From Pipra filicauda (Eukaryota; Chordata; Aves; Passeriformes; Pipridae), in the NCBI RefSeq assembly GCF_003945595.2, contig NW_024104377.1, positions 682,001 through 746,000 of the forward strand: a stretch of DNA of 64,000 nt. The letters run 5' to 3'. Below are positions 24,276-36,100 of the stretch, one piece after another. The notes under the pieces are model-generated. The model saw nothing but the letters and a program-made list of their open reading frames with translations, was not told the origin of the DNA and ran no database searches. Made by a program: the position numbers and the translations under genes. Position 1 is the stretch's first letter. Every line of letters starts with the position of its first letter.

Positions 24276-27259
24276 TTTATATAACCTAAACATGCATTTT
24301 ATTTATACAAACTTATGTGTGCCAATATCAGAGTATAAATCAGATTGCTCTTTCCTTAACTGTGGAAACCCTTTACACTGCATATCCATGAATTCCTTTC
24401 AGCACTAAAAGGATCCCAAAAGCAAGGAAAGATTATCTGACAGAGAACAGCAAGGACTTATCCCTGTTAGCAGTCTGCAGAGGACCTACAAATCCACTCT
24501 GCAGATCAGAGCCAGCAACTTAAGGAAGCAATTTTCCCCTCCCAATATCCCCCTTTTGGCTTCGAAGATTAAGATATCTCCCAAGGCCATGCTCTTATTA
24601 AAGCAGTTAGAAAAGCCTAAGGAAAGTCACAGCAGACTTACTGCACAGCTAAGAGGAAAAGAGGCAAATTGGATTTAAGACAGTTATTCCATAGGTGAAA
24701 AGGAATGAGAGCCACAGACAGGATCTTGGGGCAGCAAGACAGAACAGACAGCCAGTGGTCAGTAGGGGGCAAGGGCAAAGGTGTCACCTTTTCTTACTGC
24801 ATTTTACCCAAACAGAGCTTCTCAGTCCCTCAGCAATGTGGTAGAGCCAGGAGACATCTCTCTGGAGGTGATGAAATGCTCTCAGCTACAGGCAATCCTC
24901 CCTCAAGCACACTACCAAGTACTCCCTAGGACAAGGTAGACCTGAATTACCAGTGCTCATCTGCACTTCTTGGGCAAACAAAACAGGAAATTTACATTTC
25001 AAAGCTACTGGCTTGGCATTGGTCCAGTAATACCAAGTTCATCTCCAAGCTGTTATCAGAATCACGTGTCAAACCCAAAGGACAACCTTAAGGCTGAGAG
25101 AAACTTTACAGTCCTCTTTCTTTGAAAAGCATCATGACAGCAAATGCTAAAGCATAAACAAAAATAATACACACAAGTTACAAAGAAGTGGGACAGTTTT
25201 GTCTTTAACTACTCCCAGTGGTGGTAGCTGATTAGGCCTGTAGTCACTTGGTAACAGCCTTAGATTTAGGTTATTATTCAAACTCCATGTCTTTGGAGGC
25301 CTATTAAAGGGACAACAGAATAGCTCAGCACATTATGTAGCTATATTTAAGAGGGTCAGGTTTCTACTAACATACATTAACTGATGTTTAAGGCCAGTTT
25401 GCTCCAAGGACAGACATTAGTTCAATAAATTAAAAAAAAAATCAAATAGAAAGAAAATATTTTTATTATCATCTCCCCTCCCCTAAAGGAAGGGTATACA
25501 GATTCAGTTTCAAATAGATTTGGGTTCTGCTCCTTTTTAGTTTTCCAGTCACTTCAGCATCACAGATAGACATAGCCAAAAAAAATTGGGAACAGAGTTT
25601 TAAAATAGGAAAGATATAAACAATTCATAACTCAGATTTATAGCAGACTGCTACCTCCTGCTATATAAGCCAGCGCTAATGGACAGCACTATAATAAATC
25701 ATATACCCCAAGGAACACATTTCAAAGGGAGATTCCCTCAGAAGTAAAAACAGTCAAAAGGTACTCTAAGGAGTCACCATAAAAAGGGACAATACAAATA
25801 TGGTGAGCAATTAGATTTTTCTGCCTATAATAGCTACATTTTTACCCTCACTAATACCAAATTAGTTCAGACCACACCATCTCATGTTTCCTCTCTCCCA
25901 ATCTGCAAAGTCCTACGATGCTTACCTATTTTCAAGCACATTAGCAGAAGCCACAACTTGCTGCTTCTCTACACACAGCATATTTGCTTAACTAACTATT
26001 GCTCTTTAAACAGCAATGCTATAACCATGAAGACAGTTATGAAGCAAAATTTAACCACCTATTAATTCACCTACCTGCTAATAACAATACTTACAGCTTA
26101 CATGGACATCCTTTAGACTAAATATTTTGATCAGCAACAACTATGATGCTAGACACACCTAAATCTTTTGATTAAGACTTTCACTCCCTACAGGCAGAAC
26201 TGAGTGCTGAGATGGGGTTTTATACCAAATCCAATTCACATGACCCAGCCTTTCTCATGAGTGTGACCCGTCTGCACCTGTAGTAAATAAAGTGATTAAA
26301 ACTGAAGCTGAACTACTACAAGTTACTGCTTATCTGATAGATTGGAAAGACAGCAGGGGAAACATTGATACAGCTGAAACACCAAATATTTCCTCAATAG
26401 ATTTACTGCTTCATATATTTTCTTACACTGAACACATGAGGCTCTTGGACACTCTCAGGTAAATGTTAATGAATAAAAAACTAGGGCTGGTTGTGACCTA
26501 CTTTTATAAAAGCTTCTCCTTTACTATGCTCTTTCTTTTTTATTTTTTCTCTGCATGGTCTTTGAAATTTGCTGAGAAGACACTCTTGGTGGCATTTAGC
26601 TATGAAGTTAAGGTGTGTGTTATAAATCTTTGCAGAGAAGGTGGGTTCTTTAGCATGTTGCTTCTAAAGGAAAGGATCCAACTGATTTGAGTTGAGGTAT
26701 TTCCAGCATTTTGAAATTAATAAATTGGCTAATATTAAATATGTGCTTCTAAATAAGCAGTAGGATTAGATGAAACAGCGAGTATTTAGGTAGCAATTCT
26801 TAGAAGAATAGACTGACCTTTGAGAAGGCAAGAAAGCTAAACACTGAACACTGGCATTGCACAACTTGCTGGTACTACCGATTGTTATTTTCTCTAGTCA
26901 TGCTTCAAAGGAAGAATGTAGATTACATTGCAGGAATTCCCTAGTCTTATTCTAAAATCCCTGTTGATAACTCACTCCCTAGTATACTAGGGCCTCTGTA
27001 ATTTTTTTAATAATAAAATAATAAATATCATGGCATTAGGTTACAACAACTAATACTGTCTTTATACAGTGCTGACAAGTCTTTTATGAAAAACATTTAA
27101 ATCAAGTTTTGTTATGGGTCAAATGAAAGATGGGTTTACCAGTAAAACAGGAAGATCCTGGCATTTTCTTACACAATATACCCAGAAAACAAGGCTATTT
27201 TCTTTTCCTAAGTAAGTACAGTTGCTGAGAGAATTTACCTGTCGTAGTGGGCCTAACTG

Positions 27260-27760
27260 ATTTATGGAGGTCACAGCTGGGTTCTTTTCTCTTTATCCAG
27301 ACTTCTTAGCCAGCTTTCCCTCTGGTTGCAATATTGATGCAACAGATGCCTGTTGCGGAGGAGTCTGTACCAGCACCCCTCAGCACCCTGCTCTTGCCAG
27401 AGACACAGGAGAAGGACTGGATGACCCATGTAACATTCAGTGCAGGGACTGGTGGTATAAACTCTATATGGTGAAATAAATCTTGTGGGAGTACATCCTC
27501 ACGGGACAAAACACTGGATTGCCATTGCTGGACCTGAGATAAGGCTACTGCTCTTTGAACTGTGGCTGGCATGACCTTATCACTACCACTGTTCTAAGCC
27601 AGAGTATCTTTCCCTGGTTCCCTACTGGGGCAGTGTGTGGGACCCTGACCTCCCTGGGCCCCTACATGGGCTGTAGGTGTAGTGGCTTATTGTGCAAGTG
27701 ACAAGCATCCACGTGGTGGGCTGTGAGTACTATTAGGGGTCAGGTAGATGTTTTCTTGTG
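27260..27760. other. Unassigned GC-richer patch, possibly an old LTR or decayed repeat
   Basis: About 500 bases distinctly richer in G+C than the flanks. It contains TATAAACTCTATATGG closely followed by AATAAA (27475), an arrangement reminiscent of an LTR U3/R. No family was recognised, termini and target-site duplication were not found, and the two overlapping open frames are short. Reported as a patch, not as an element. Confidence 0.25.
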
Positions 27761-30700
27761 ACAAGCCTTGCGAAGGTTGATTATTATTTTGTTATGAATT
27801 TTGCAGATAAATGAGAATTCGAAACAAGAAAAGGTTCATTGGTGTCCCTAATGCAGTCACAGCATGCTAATGAAATTTGGTACCTGCTGCATGGGCAAAA
27901 GACACTCACGGTTTCAAGAGGTGTGAAGGGACAGCTTGGTGTGCAGTGAGAGGCAGTGATGTCCTCTGACAAGTTACCCTATCAGAAATTTTAAATTACA
28001 ATTTTAAAATGCTTCCAAGAAAGGAAAAACTTATTCAAGAATCTTGTATTAATTTTTCTTTTTTTTTTTTCTTCTTTTGTCCAATGACGCAAACATATTC
28101 CTGAATTTGGACTAGCTCTGCAATAAAATATTTTTATGGATATCTAAATGGGTTGCTCCAGATTTTAATCACTCACTGAAGACTCATCCTTTCCCCATTG
28201 TGAATGCTGTCACTTGAATAGCTGACTCAATTACATTTTCAGATAGGTAGTTTAAAAAAAAAAAAAAAAAAGAGAACAGTGATGGAAAAAAGTGCTTCTA
28301 TTCCTCTGGTTCTTAGTTTGAATTAACTATGTAGGGTGTCTTCCAGAAGCCTGTAATGATTAGCTGTTTTGTTGTTCTCTGTTTTGAAAATATTATTAGA
28401 ACAATCCTTTCCTGGAGAGAGTGTTTTCATATGAATCCCTTGCTTTTGTGGGGAAATTTTGTGCCCTTTAAAGATTTGATACTGTTCTCTACCATTTACA
28501 GATTCTGCGGTGTACATATAATCTCGGGGATGTTAACCTTACTAAACTTTGAAGTGTAAAAATCTTTTATTTACAGCTGATCTCTTCTTAGAGGAAATCT
28601 CTAGGTTTTTGCAAATGTGGTGCCTGAGCTGGCACTTTTCTGCCCAAATTGGCCTCTGATATGTGCTGGCTAGAAGGATGTCAGCACTTTTACTTAGGTG
28701 AACACCAAATACCATCTCAGCCCTCTCGGTGGGCTTGCAGAAATAACTAATGGCAGACGGGCAGTTAGCTATGACTCTCCAGTCTCTCTTACTGTTATGT
28801 ACGGGAGACAGGTTTGATTGCTTCTCTTCTAGCAGACACAGGGCGGGATATACTTGGTAGTTGAAGCTTAGGAATTTCTGCATGTAGAGTACGTGTGTTT
28901 AGGCACAAGCCTGAACTTAGATCTGCACCAGACATGCAATCTGAACTAGCCATTGCAGTGTGCCACATGGAGACATACTAGAGAGATGGTGATGGTGCTG
29001 CTGAATGTCCTACATATTTCTCACTAAGCGCTTGTGCAGCATGTATAAAAGCACAGTCAAATTAGATGTCTCCTACCCATAGCTGATCTTGATTTAAGCA
29101 TCTGTGCAAGGAATGAAAACAATTTTTTTTATATTTTTGGAAGTGGTAAGGGCTTACATAATAAAATACACTGGGGGTATATACAAAGCTAATGTAATTG
29201 CCAAGAAACAGTTAGGAAAAAATTTTCTAGCCCTCATTTCTTCACTCAAAAGCATTTTCATTTCTTAAGTACAGTCTTGTGAGATAATCCTTTAACAAAC
29301 AGCTGGTTTGACTCTGCCAGCCAGTAATACCTGGTAACTTCTCCTTTCTACCATGAGTCAGTTCTCACAGTCCTTTTAATAGCATGTTTTCTTGGAGCAT
29401 ATTTCTTTGCTTTGGCTAACTAGAGGGACACGTTCATGGCCTTATGTGCAGACCAGTCAGTCACCTCCTGCCCTAGTGGAGAACAGCAAATGCATGAGGC
29501 TAGAGAAGCAAAGAAAGGAAATATCTAGGAACTAATACATACATATATATATATTCTACCATCCAGGTAAAAATAGTTAAAAATCACATAGGAAACCTAA
29601 TGGTTATTTTTTCTTTAATGGTCTGTCTCTAGGAATATCATTCTCTGATTTTCTCCAGTTCCTAAAGAATAATTTGGCTGCCTGTGCAAGCTCGATTTGA
29701 GTGTGATTCCACAGCTGCAGAAACCCATTGATATATGGTGGTGAGCAAATCACCGCATTTTTTTCAGGGCTCAGCTGTTTAAAATATACTGAATGCAAAA
29801 TCACTGGTAAGTTACAATGTGTTTAAATTACTCTAATTAAAGCTTCTGTAATATGGCACAGTTCACGATATTTCATTGCAAATTATAGCTCATGTACCTA
29901 CCATGGCAAGCATGCATTTTTCCTTATCTCTTTACTCAAAAACTAGGAAGAATGGGAAGAAACAAACTTTTCAAGCTAAATTGCAGACTAACTAGCTGAA
30001 GTCTTTTCACAAAATTTTTAGCACCTCTACAATGAGACAAACAGTTAAATTATGGGTCTAAAGAGCTTCATCTGGTTGCGGGAGAATGAAAAATCCTTCC
30101 TTAGGATGGCTTTGGTCCGTTTCTATTTTTACCAGCTTGGCTGTACTGTACAAAAAAGTGCACTTAATATTGCTTATCACACTGTGTACCATACCATGCA
30201 GATTGAAAGTCTTCCTGCTGCAGACAAGAGCAAATCAAACTCATTAATGGCAGGTAGATATTACACTAGTGCAGATGGATGTTTGGGAAGGGTTTATTTG
30301 AGGATTGTATTAAGATGAAGACCAGCAAGGAGAATCTTAGAAAGTGTTTTCCTGGCTTTGTTGAAGATACATACTATGGATTTTCTGGAGTGTCTTTTCC
30401 ACGTTTCTTGCTAAAGCTTGAATTGCTTTTCCTGTATCAATATAACCAAAGACAGGCATTTGTAACTTAATGGTCCATTGTAAAGAAGCTTCAAGCAAGT
30501 GTCAACAGTGTTTTCCATCAACCTGGGTTGCAGCTACCCAAACTGAGTTTAAAGAGCTTGTTCTGCATCTAGGACTGATCTGGCTTGGGATGGGTATGTA
30601 GAAGTTTGTACTTCTGCATTTGCCTGCTCCAAGACAGCCTCTTGTGAAGAATTTTAGTTCCAAGTCTACACTGGGGGTTTATAGAGTATCTTTCCTTTTG

Positions 30701-31183
30701 TATATAGAAATAGAAAATGATGACAGAAGGAGGAAAAACTCCCAAGTGAGCCCAGGTACGAGGAAAATAGTTGGAAGCAGGGACAGACTACTCCCAGGCA
30801 ATGAACAACTACTACCCAGAGTTATTTCAGGGAGAAACTTTGGTAAGCAAAGCACAGCTGGATTTGACACTGCATAGATGTGAAGGCCAAGAAGACAATC
30901 TTCTCTAAGTACTTTGGCAGCAAAAGGAATACCAAGGAATATGGTGTCTAGGAGCAGGCAAACTAGTGGCAAAGGGCATTGTAAGGATTTGATTCTCAAG
31001 GTCATCTTCTCATCAGTCTTTATTGGCAAGTTTTTGACCTCAGACCTCGCAGTTTCTTAGTAGTGGCATTTAGAAGAGTGAGGTATAGGAAGTCAAGATA
31101 TATATTCCCACCTTGATAGAGGAGATCTGAATTCAAAGATGGAGTTGAAGGAACTGACCCGTGTTGTGCAAAACTGCTTTTGG

Positions 31184-31745
31184 TGTTGTATTGGGTCTGG
31201 TTGAGATGGAGTTAATTTTCCTGTAGAGGCCCTCACAGTGTTGTACTTTCCATTGTTTTGGCTATTGCTGAGCAGCACTGGCACAGCATCAGTGCTGTCT
31301 CCCCAACATTCCCCCTCATCAGTAGGTTGGACCTGGGCAAGGTCCTGGGAGGGGACACAACTAGGCCAGCTATCCCAAATTATCCGAAGGCATATTCCAT
31401 CCCACATGAGGTCATCTCAGACATAAAAGCAAAGAAAAGGAGCAGAAAGAAGGAGGGCATTTGTTACTTATAATGTTTGTCTTCTCGAGCAACCACTATG
31501 TATGTGGAAGTCCTGCTTCCCAGGAAGTGGCCAGATATCGCTTGCTGCCAGGAAGTAGAGAATAATTTCATTTTTTTTCTCTTTGCTTGTCACATGCAAA
31601 CTTTCACATTTGCTTTAGCAAACTGCTTTATCTCAACCTGTGAGTTGTTTTCCATCTTATTTTCTCTCCCCTACCCAGCTGGGAAGGGGGAATGACAGAG
31701 CAGCTTGGTGGGCACCTGGCATCCAACCAAGGTCAGACCACCACA
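31184..31745 (+). mobile_element. Solo LTR of an avian endogenous retrovirus (ERVL-like type)
   Basis: Starts TGTTGTATTGGGTCTGGTTG and continues GAGATGGAGTTAATTTTCCT, TTTTGGCTATTGCTGAGCAG, the CAGCATCAGTGCTGTCTCC block, a GGGAGGGGACACA block, AGGTCATCTCAGACATAAAAG (TATA-like), AGGAAGTGGCCAGATATCGC, a degenerate polyadenylation signal near 31562, CTTTATCTCAACCTGTGAGT, and ends near CAGACCACCACA. This order is that of a well-known bird LTR family. No internal retroviral sequence or second LTR follows, so it is a solo LTR left by recombination. It is diverged with no clear target duplication, so not recent. No protein is encoded. Confidence 0.85.
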
Positions 31746-31829
31746 AGTGTTCAAGAGAGGTTTCTCATGACTAGGAAAAGAGGAATCTTATTCTGACTTT
31801 AAAAAAAAAAAAGCAATGAAGGAACGACT
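31746..31829. other. Short spacer with A-tract between solo LTR and CR1
   Basis: Contains an A12 run at 31801-31812. Nothing else seen. Confidence 0.6.
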
Positions 31830-32850
31830 ATAGCCTGGCTTGACTCTCATCAGTAAATGGGAACATTATGGAACATATCCTCACAGAGGCCTTTTCCAGG
31901 TACATGAAGGACATAAAGTCTTTGGAAGCAGCTAGTACAGATTTGTCATGAGCAAAAGGAGACTGACAAACCTGATTGCATTCTGCAACAAAAATGAGTG
32001 ACTCAGTGGATGAGGAAGAGCAGTGGATGTTCCACATATCTACTTTGGCTTTTACCTTGACAGAACCTTCCATAGTAAACTTATAGGAAAACCGGGGAAA
32101 TACAAACTGTGAGGATTTACTGCAAGGTGGATAAAAAAATGGCTGTTTTTTATTGACTAGTGCAGTAGTAGTCAGTTGTTGGAAGGCCTGGCAACTATGT
32201 ACAAGTAGTATTCCTCAGGTATCATACTGTGTAATGTCTTTATTTGTTACCTTGGATGAGAGGATGGAGTGTGCTTTTAGGAAATTGGTGGGTGATATGA
32301 AATTTGGGGAGAAACAGCTGAAAGACTGAAGGGCAGGACTGAAGCTGAGGACCCTCAGCAAGCCACAGCAGTGGATTGACAGCAACCTCATGATGCTCAA
32401 TAAAAACAAGCACGGATGAGATAATCTGTCACATGGATTGAGGCTGACTGGCTGTGGAGCAGCTCTGCAGGATAGGACCTGGAAATCCTGACAGACAAGC
32501 TTAACACCAGTCAGCAGGTTTTTATGGCAATGACATGAATTACAGGATGGAGAAGAGGCTGAGCAAAATTCTTTTTCCTTTTTGTCTTGGCACTTCTGAG
32601 ACCACATCTGGACAACTGTGTCCAGTTTTGGGCTCCTCAGTACAAGAAATATATGGACATCCTGGAGCGTGTCTGGAGCACAAGACACGGAGAGGAGAAG
32701 GAACTGGCTTTTTCAATCTTAAAAAACAAAGGGCAAAGAGATTAAATTGCTGTCTACAACTACCCATGAGGGTGACTACAGAGGGGATGGGGATAGATTT
32801 AGCAACACATAGTGACAGTGCAAAAGAACATACTGCAGCCTGGGTATATC
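31830..32850 (+). mobile_element. CR1 fragment, reverse-transcriptase region, heavily decayed
   Basis: Plus-oriented CR1 body. Recognisable blocks include ACAAACCTGATTGCATTCTGC with GACTCAGTGGATGAGGAAGAG (just before the reverse-transcriptase core), AAATTGGTGGGTGATATGAAA, the CCCTCAGCAAGCCACAGC block, CTGTGTCCAGTTTTGGGCTC and ATGGACATCCTGGAGCG. Many stops and indels break every frame. The 5' part and the diagnostic 3' end are both missing. Confidence 0.8.
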
Positions 32851-33099
32851 CCAGTGGTTAAGTTCTGCAACAACCTGTCAAAAGGGTCTGAGTAGGTTCC
32901 GTCCCAGGGCTTATTCATTCCTGTCATATTCCTAAAAAGCATGAAGAACCGACTATCATCTTTATAGCAAAACCTTTACACTCTTGGGTAGTCTCTTCTT
33001 TCTTGTCTTTCTCAGCTAGGTCTAATCCCTTCATCCTTTTGACTTCAGGTGTTTTAAAGTGATTCTCCCTGGTTATTTTTTCTCTCCTTGTAATTCTGC

Positions 33100-33165
33100 A
33101 CCTTGTGGTATCCAGAACTGGACACTGGGCCCTAACTACTGATTCTAGGCACCACATGAGGTGAA
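33100..33165 (-). mobile_element. Possible short CR1 trace
   Basis: TGGTATCCAGAACTGGACAC, then TGGGCCCTAAC, resembles the CR1 complement block ATTCCAGAACTGGACACAG. Only about 60 bases are recognisable. Confidence 0.4.
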
Positions 33166-36100
33166 GAAAACCCCAACCTGCTTCCTATGACTTAGGTGTG
33201 ATGCCTGTGTTGCAACATACAAAAATTTAATTTGTTTTTTTTGTTGTAATAGCATCATAGCATCATCATGTATGCAGTTCACGATCAATTGTATGAGCTA
33301 GGTTATCTTCTGCGGTAATGGTATTCAGCTGCATAGTTCCTACTCTGTGTTTGTTCTTCATTCCTATCTTGCTTCCCTGCAGTTTTATGCATTGAAATTA
33401 ATTTTACAAATTTCAGGCAGTACCTCTGGTTTTCAAAGGTGCAGAGTTTGTGACGCCCCTTTCAGTGTGCTCCAAGTTGGCATTTGTTCCTGCTCTGAGA
33501 TGGAATTTATTAACAGAAATATTAAGTTGTGGCACTACATTACCAACTACCCCAAACTTTTAGCTAACATCACATTTAGTTGCAATGACAAACCTCTTCA
33601 ACACTGAAGGCAGATAACCAAGATCGAAAAAGCTCCACCATTTCTTGAAACTTTTGATTTGTTCTTCCTGAGTCTTGAAGTTAAGTTTTCTGTTTTGTTC
33701 CATAAATTTCTTTTTTGGAGATACATTCTGAACCTTTCCTGTTCTCAGACCTTCTTTGTCCTCAATGAATATTCAAAGAGAATTGTTCCAAGATTACTTT
33801 GGCTTATTTCCCTAGACTCTTTCCTGGAATTTCAGCCATCCTGACAACTCAAATACTTTTAACTCTTTATGAATATTAAGCATTTTCTTCCAGGTTCTGG
33901 TCTGTGTCTTAGTCCTCTATTTAAAATTGCATTAATTGTCTGGTCACAAATAAACCTAATTGCAGATGAGATACAGATCTAAAGTACATACTCACTTAAA
34001 CCAACCTTTTAAAAAATCCCAATAGAAATTGTGACTGGTTTTGCTGATAACTGCATTTATGTAAACACTTAAAACTAACTTGGTTCTCTTGGATCCTTTT
34101 CCTTGACTTTTTTTCTCTATACAATCTATATTCGGTATGTAACTGTGTTTCCTTTTACTGGCTTTTGTTTTTTTCTGTTTTGCCTCAGAAATATCCTTCA
34201 CTTCACATTGGTCAATGCTTAATCTCCACATTGATATTCAATTCAAACTGGACACTTCCTTACTGTTCCAGTATAGTCATTTACTAAACCCTTCTCGAGA
34301 AAGTAATCTGACATAATGGATATCTCACAAGCTCCATGTGGGCTGACACTACTAAAACTGTGCTATATGTTGTTAAGGTAGAAATTATGTACTTGTTTTC
34401 AGAATAAAAGCTTGCTCTTAGTATTTGTAGGCATTTTTCAGGACAGGGAGTTGGTCTACATATTCATAACTGAGCCGGTTCTGCAAGAACAGTAAGAAAA
34501 AAAACATGTTTATCCTAAAGACTGAAATTACATAATTTTTAAATTAAATATTCTGATTTGATAGTAAATATACAAAGGTTATAAACAGGTGTTGTTTAGA
34601 AATGTATTACTTCAATGCAAATATTCAAATGCTAGTATTCACATTACAATTCTTTATATCCACTGAATAGGTGCAGCATAATATCTAAGGACAAGAAACT
34701 GGTAGGAGGGAAGCAGTCTGTCCTTCATGGCTAGCTTACGTGAAGCAGAAGGAAATGGAGAAATAATCTTAATAGTTTTTATTGATCTCCCTTTATATTG
34801 TTACAAGCTAGAAAGTCAAGCTATTTATTGACTGAACTTTGGATAGCCACCTCTGATTAGCTCAGCTTTCATGAGCAAATCTTACAGTTCAGTGAAAATG
34901 CTGCAGGCTGCCAGAAAGTGTAGGAAGATGTGAGGTTACAAAACAGATGTCATTTTTCTTCTTAACCAAACAAATTCAAAAATACTCAAGGTTAACCTTA
35001 TCACAGTTGATAACAAAACAGAAGGTGTTGACATGCTTCTGAACTTACTCTTCTCTCATTTTTATTGACAAATGAGCTAAGATATTTGTCAAAGATTGAC
35101 AAAATACAAATTCACAAGAAGGGAAATATTCAAACTATAACTATTTTTCTAGATGAAGTCCTGCTTGCCTACTGAAGTTCTCAGACCAAATTTAATGATG
35201 TTCCTATATTCATGTTTCCTTTGGCAAACATACTAACACAGTAATATCAGTCAAGTTCCAGCCTGGCATCCTCTGGTCACAGAGGTTTCTCCCTGGAAAA
35301 CTCTGAATTTACCAGACCTGCAAGTTTGGATTCTGCGTTGGCAAATTAAACAGGATGGTGGGACCTGCTCCTGGGGGCTGTCCTGTGCCATCTTAGGCAC
35401 AGTCTCCAGGTTCAGACAGGAAGGACAATGCAGCCCTTGATGCCTCACACTCCATAACTTCCCAGCAGTCTATAACAAATTAAGGAATAAAAAACTGCAG
35501 ATACAGGTATGCTATCAAGAAAAGCTGAGGTCATGTATTTCTCCCAGACCTGTTCCGTGGAAGAAAACTTCTTACTGTCCTAAACCGTTGTTTAGAAAGT
35601 AGACTGTGCTCCACATGATCAGTGAAAACAATCTTCAACATCTGTTTGTTGATGTGTTCAGAGGAGGTGGAAATTTTCTTCAGACTCCAGATGTAGAGGT
35701 AGGTATAACCATGAACTTTTGAGCAAGACCCCTTAACTAGATGCCTGGTAACTTGTGTATTACTAGAAGTAAATACATACTCTCATTTTCAAGCTTCTTT
35801 CTAGAATGAGAAAGCCTAAAAATACTAGAGTTTAATTCTATAAGAATATGAATAGAAGAAAACAGAACTTATAAATAAGTGAAGTAGAAAAAATTGGAAT
35901 TAAGACTAAACATATAAGTTAAAAGCATTATCAACAGACAAGAATCAAGTTTTCTTTTAAAATCCCCTAATCAGACACTCACAATCTCACATACCCAACT
36001 TTAGCTGCACAGAATAGATCCTGGAGTTAAAAGTTAAAGGTAACTAATCCGTACTAAAGCTCTTCATGCTGCTTTTCCCCACAGATGATCTGAAATACCT

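Larger units (their letters stand above)
12907..31183. other. No supported gene: long 5' intron of the AKAP7-like gene or intergenic
   Basis: About 18 kb without a coding segment I can support on either strand; the frames present are short, unrelated to known families and not bounded by convincing phase-matched splice sites. The first exon of the AKAP7-like gene must lie somewhere upstream (higher coordinates) and must end in phase 1. I see no CpG-rich promoter-like island. Contents: A/T homopolymers (about 13380-13395, 15198-15212, 22104-22130, 28061-28071, 28253-28271), the GT-rich tract at 21655-21857, an alternating purine-pyrimidine repeat near 24222-24275, and a moderately GC-richer patch at 27260-27760. 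Confidence 0.6.
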
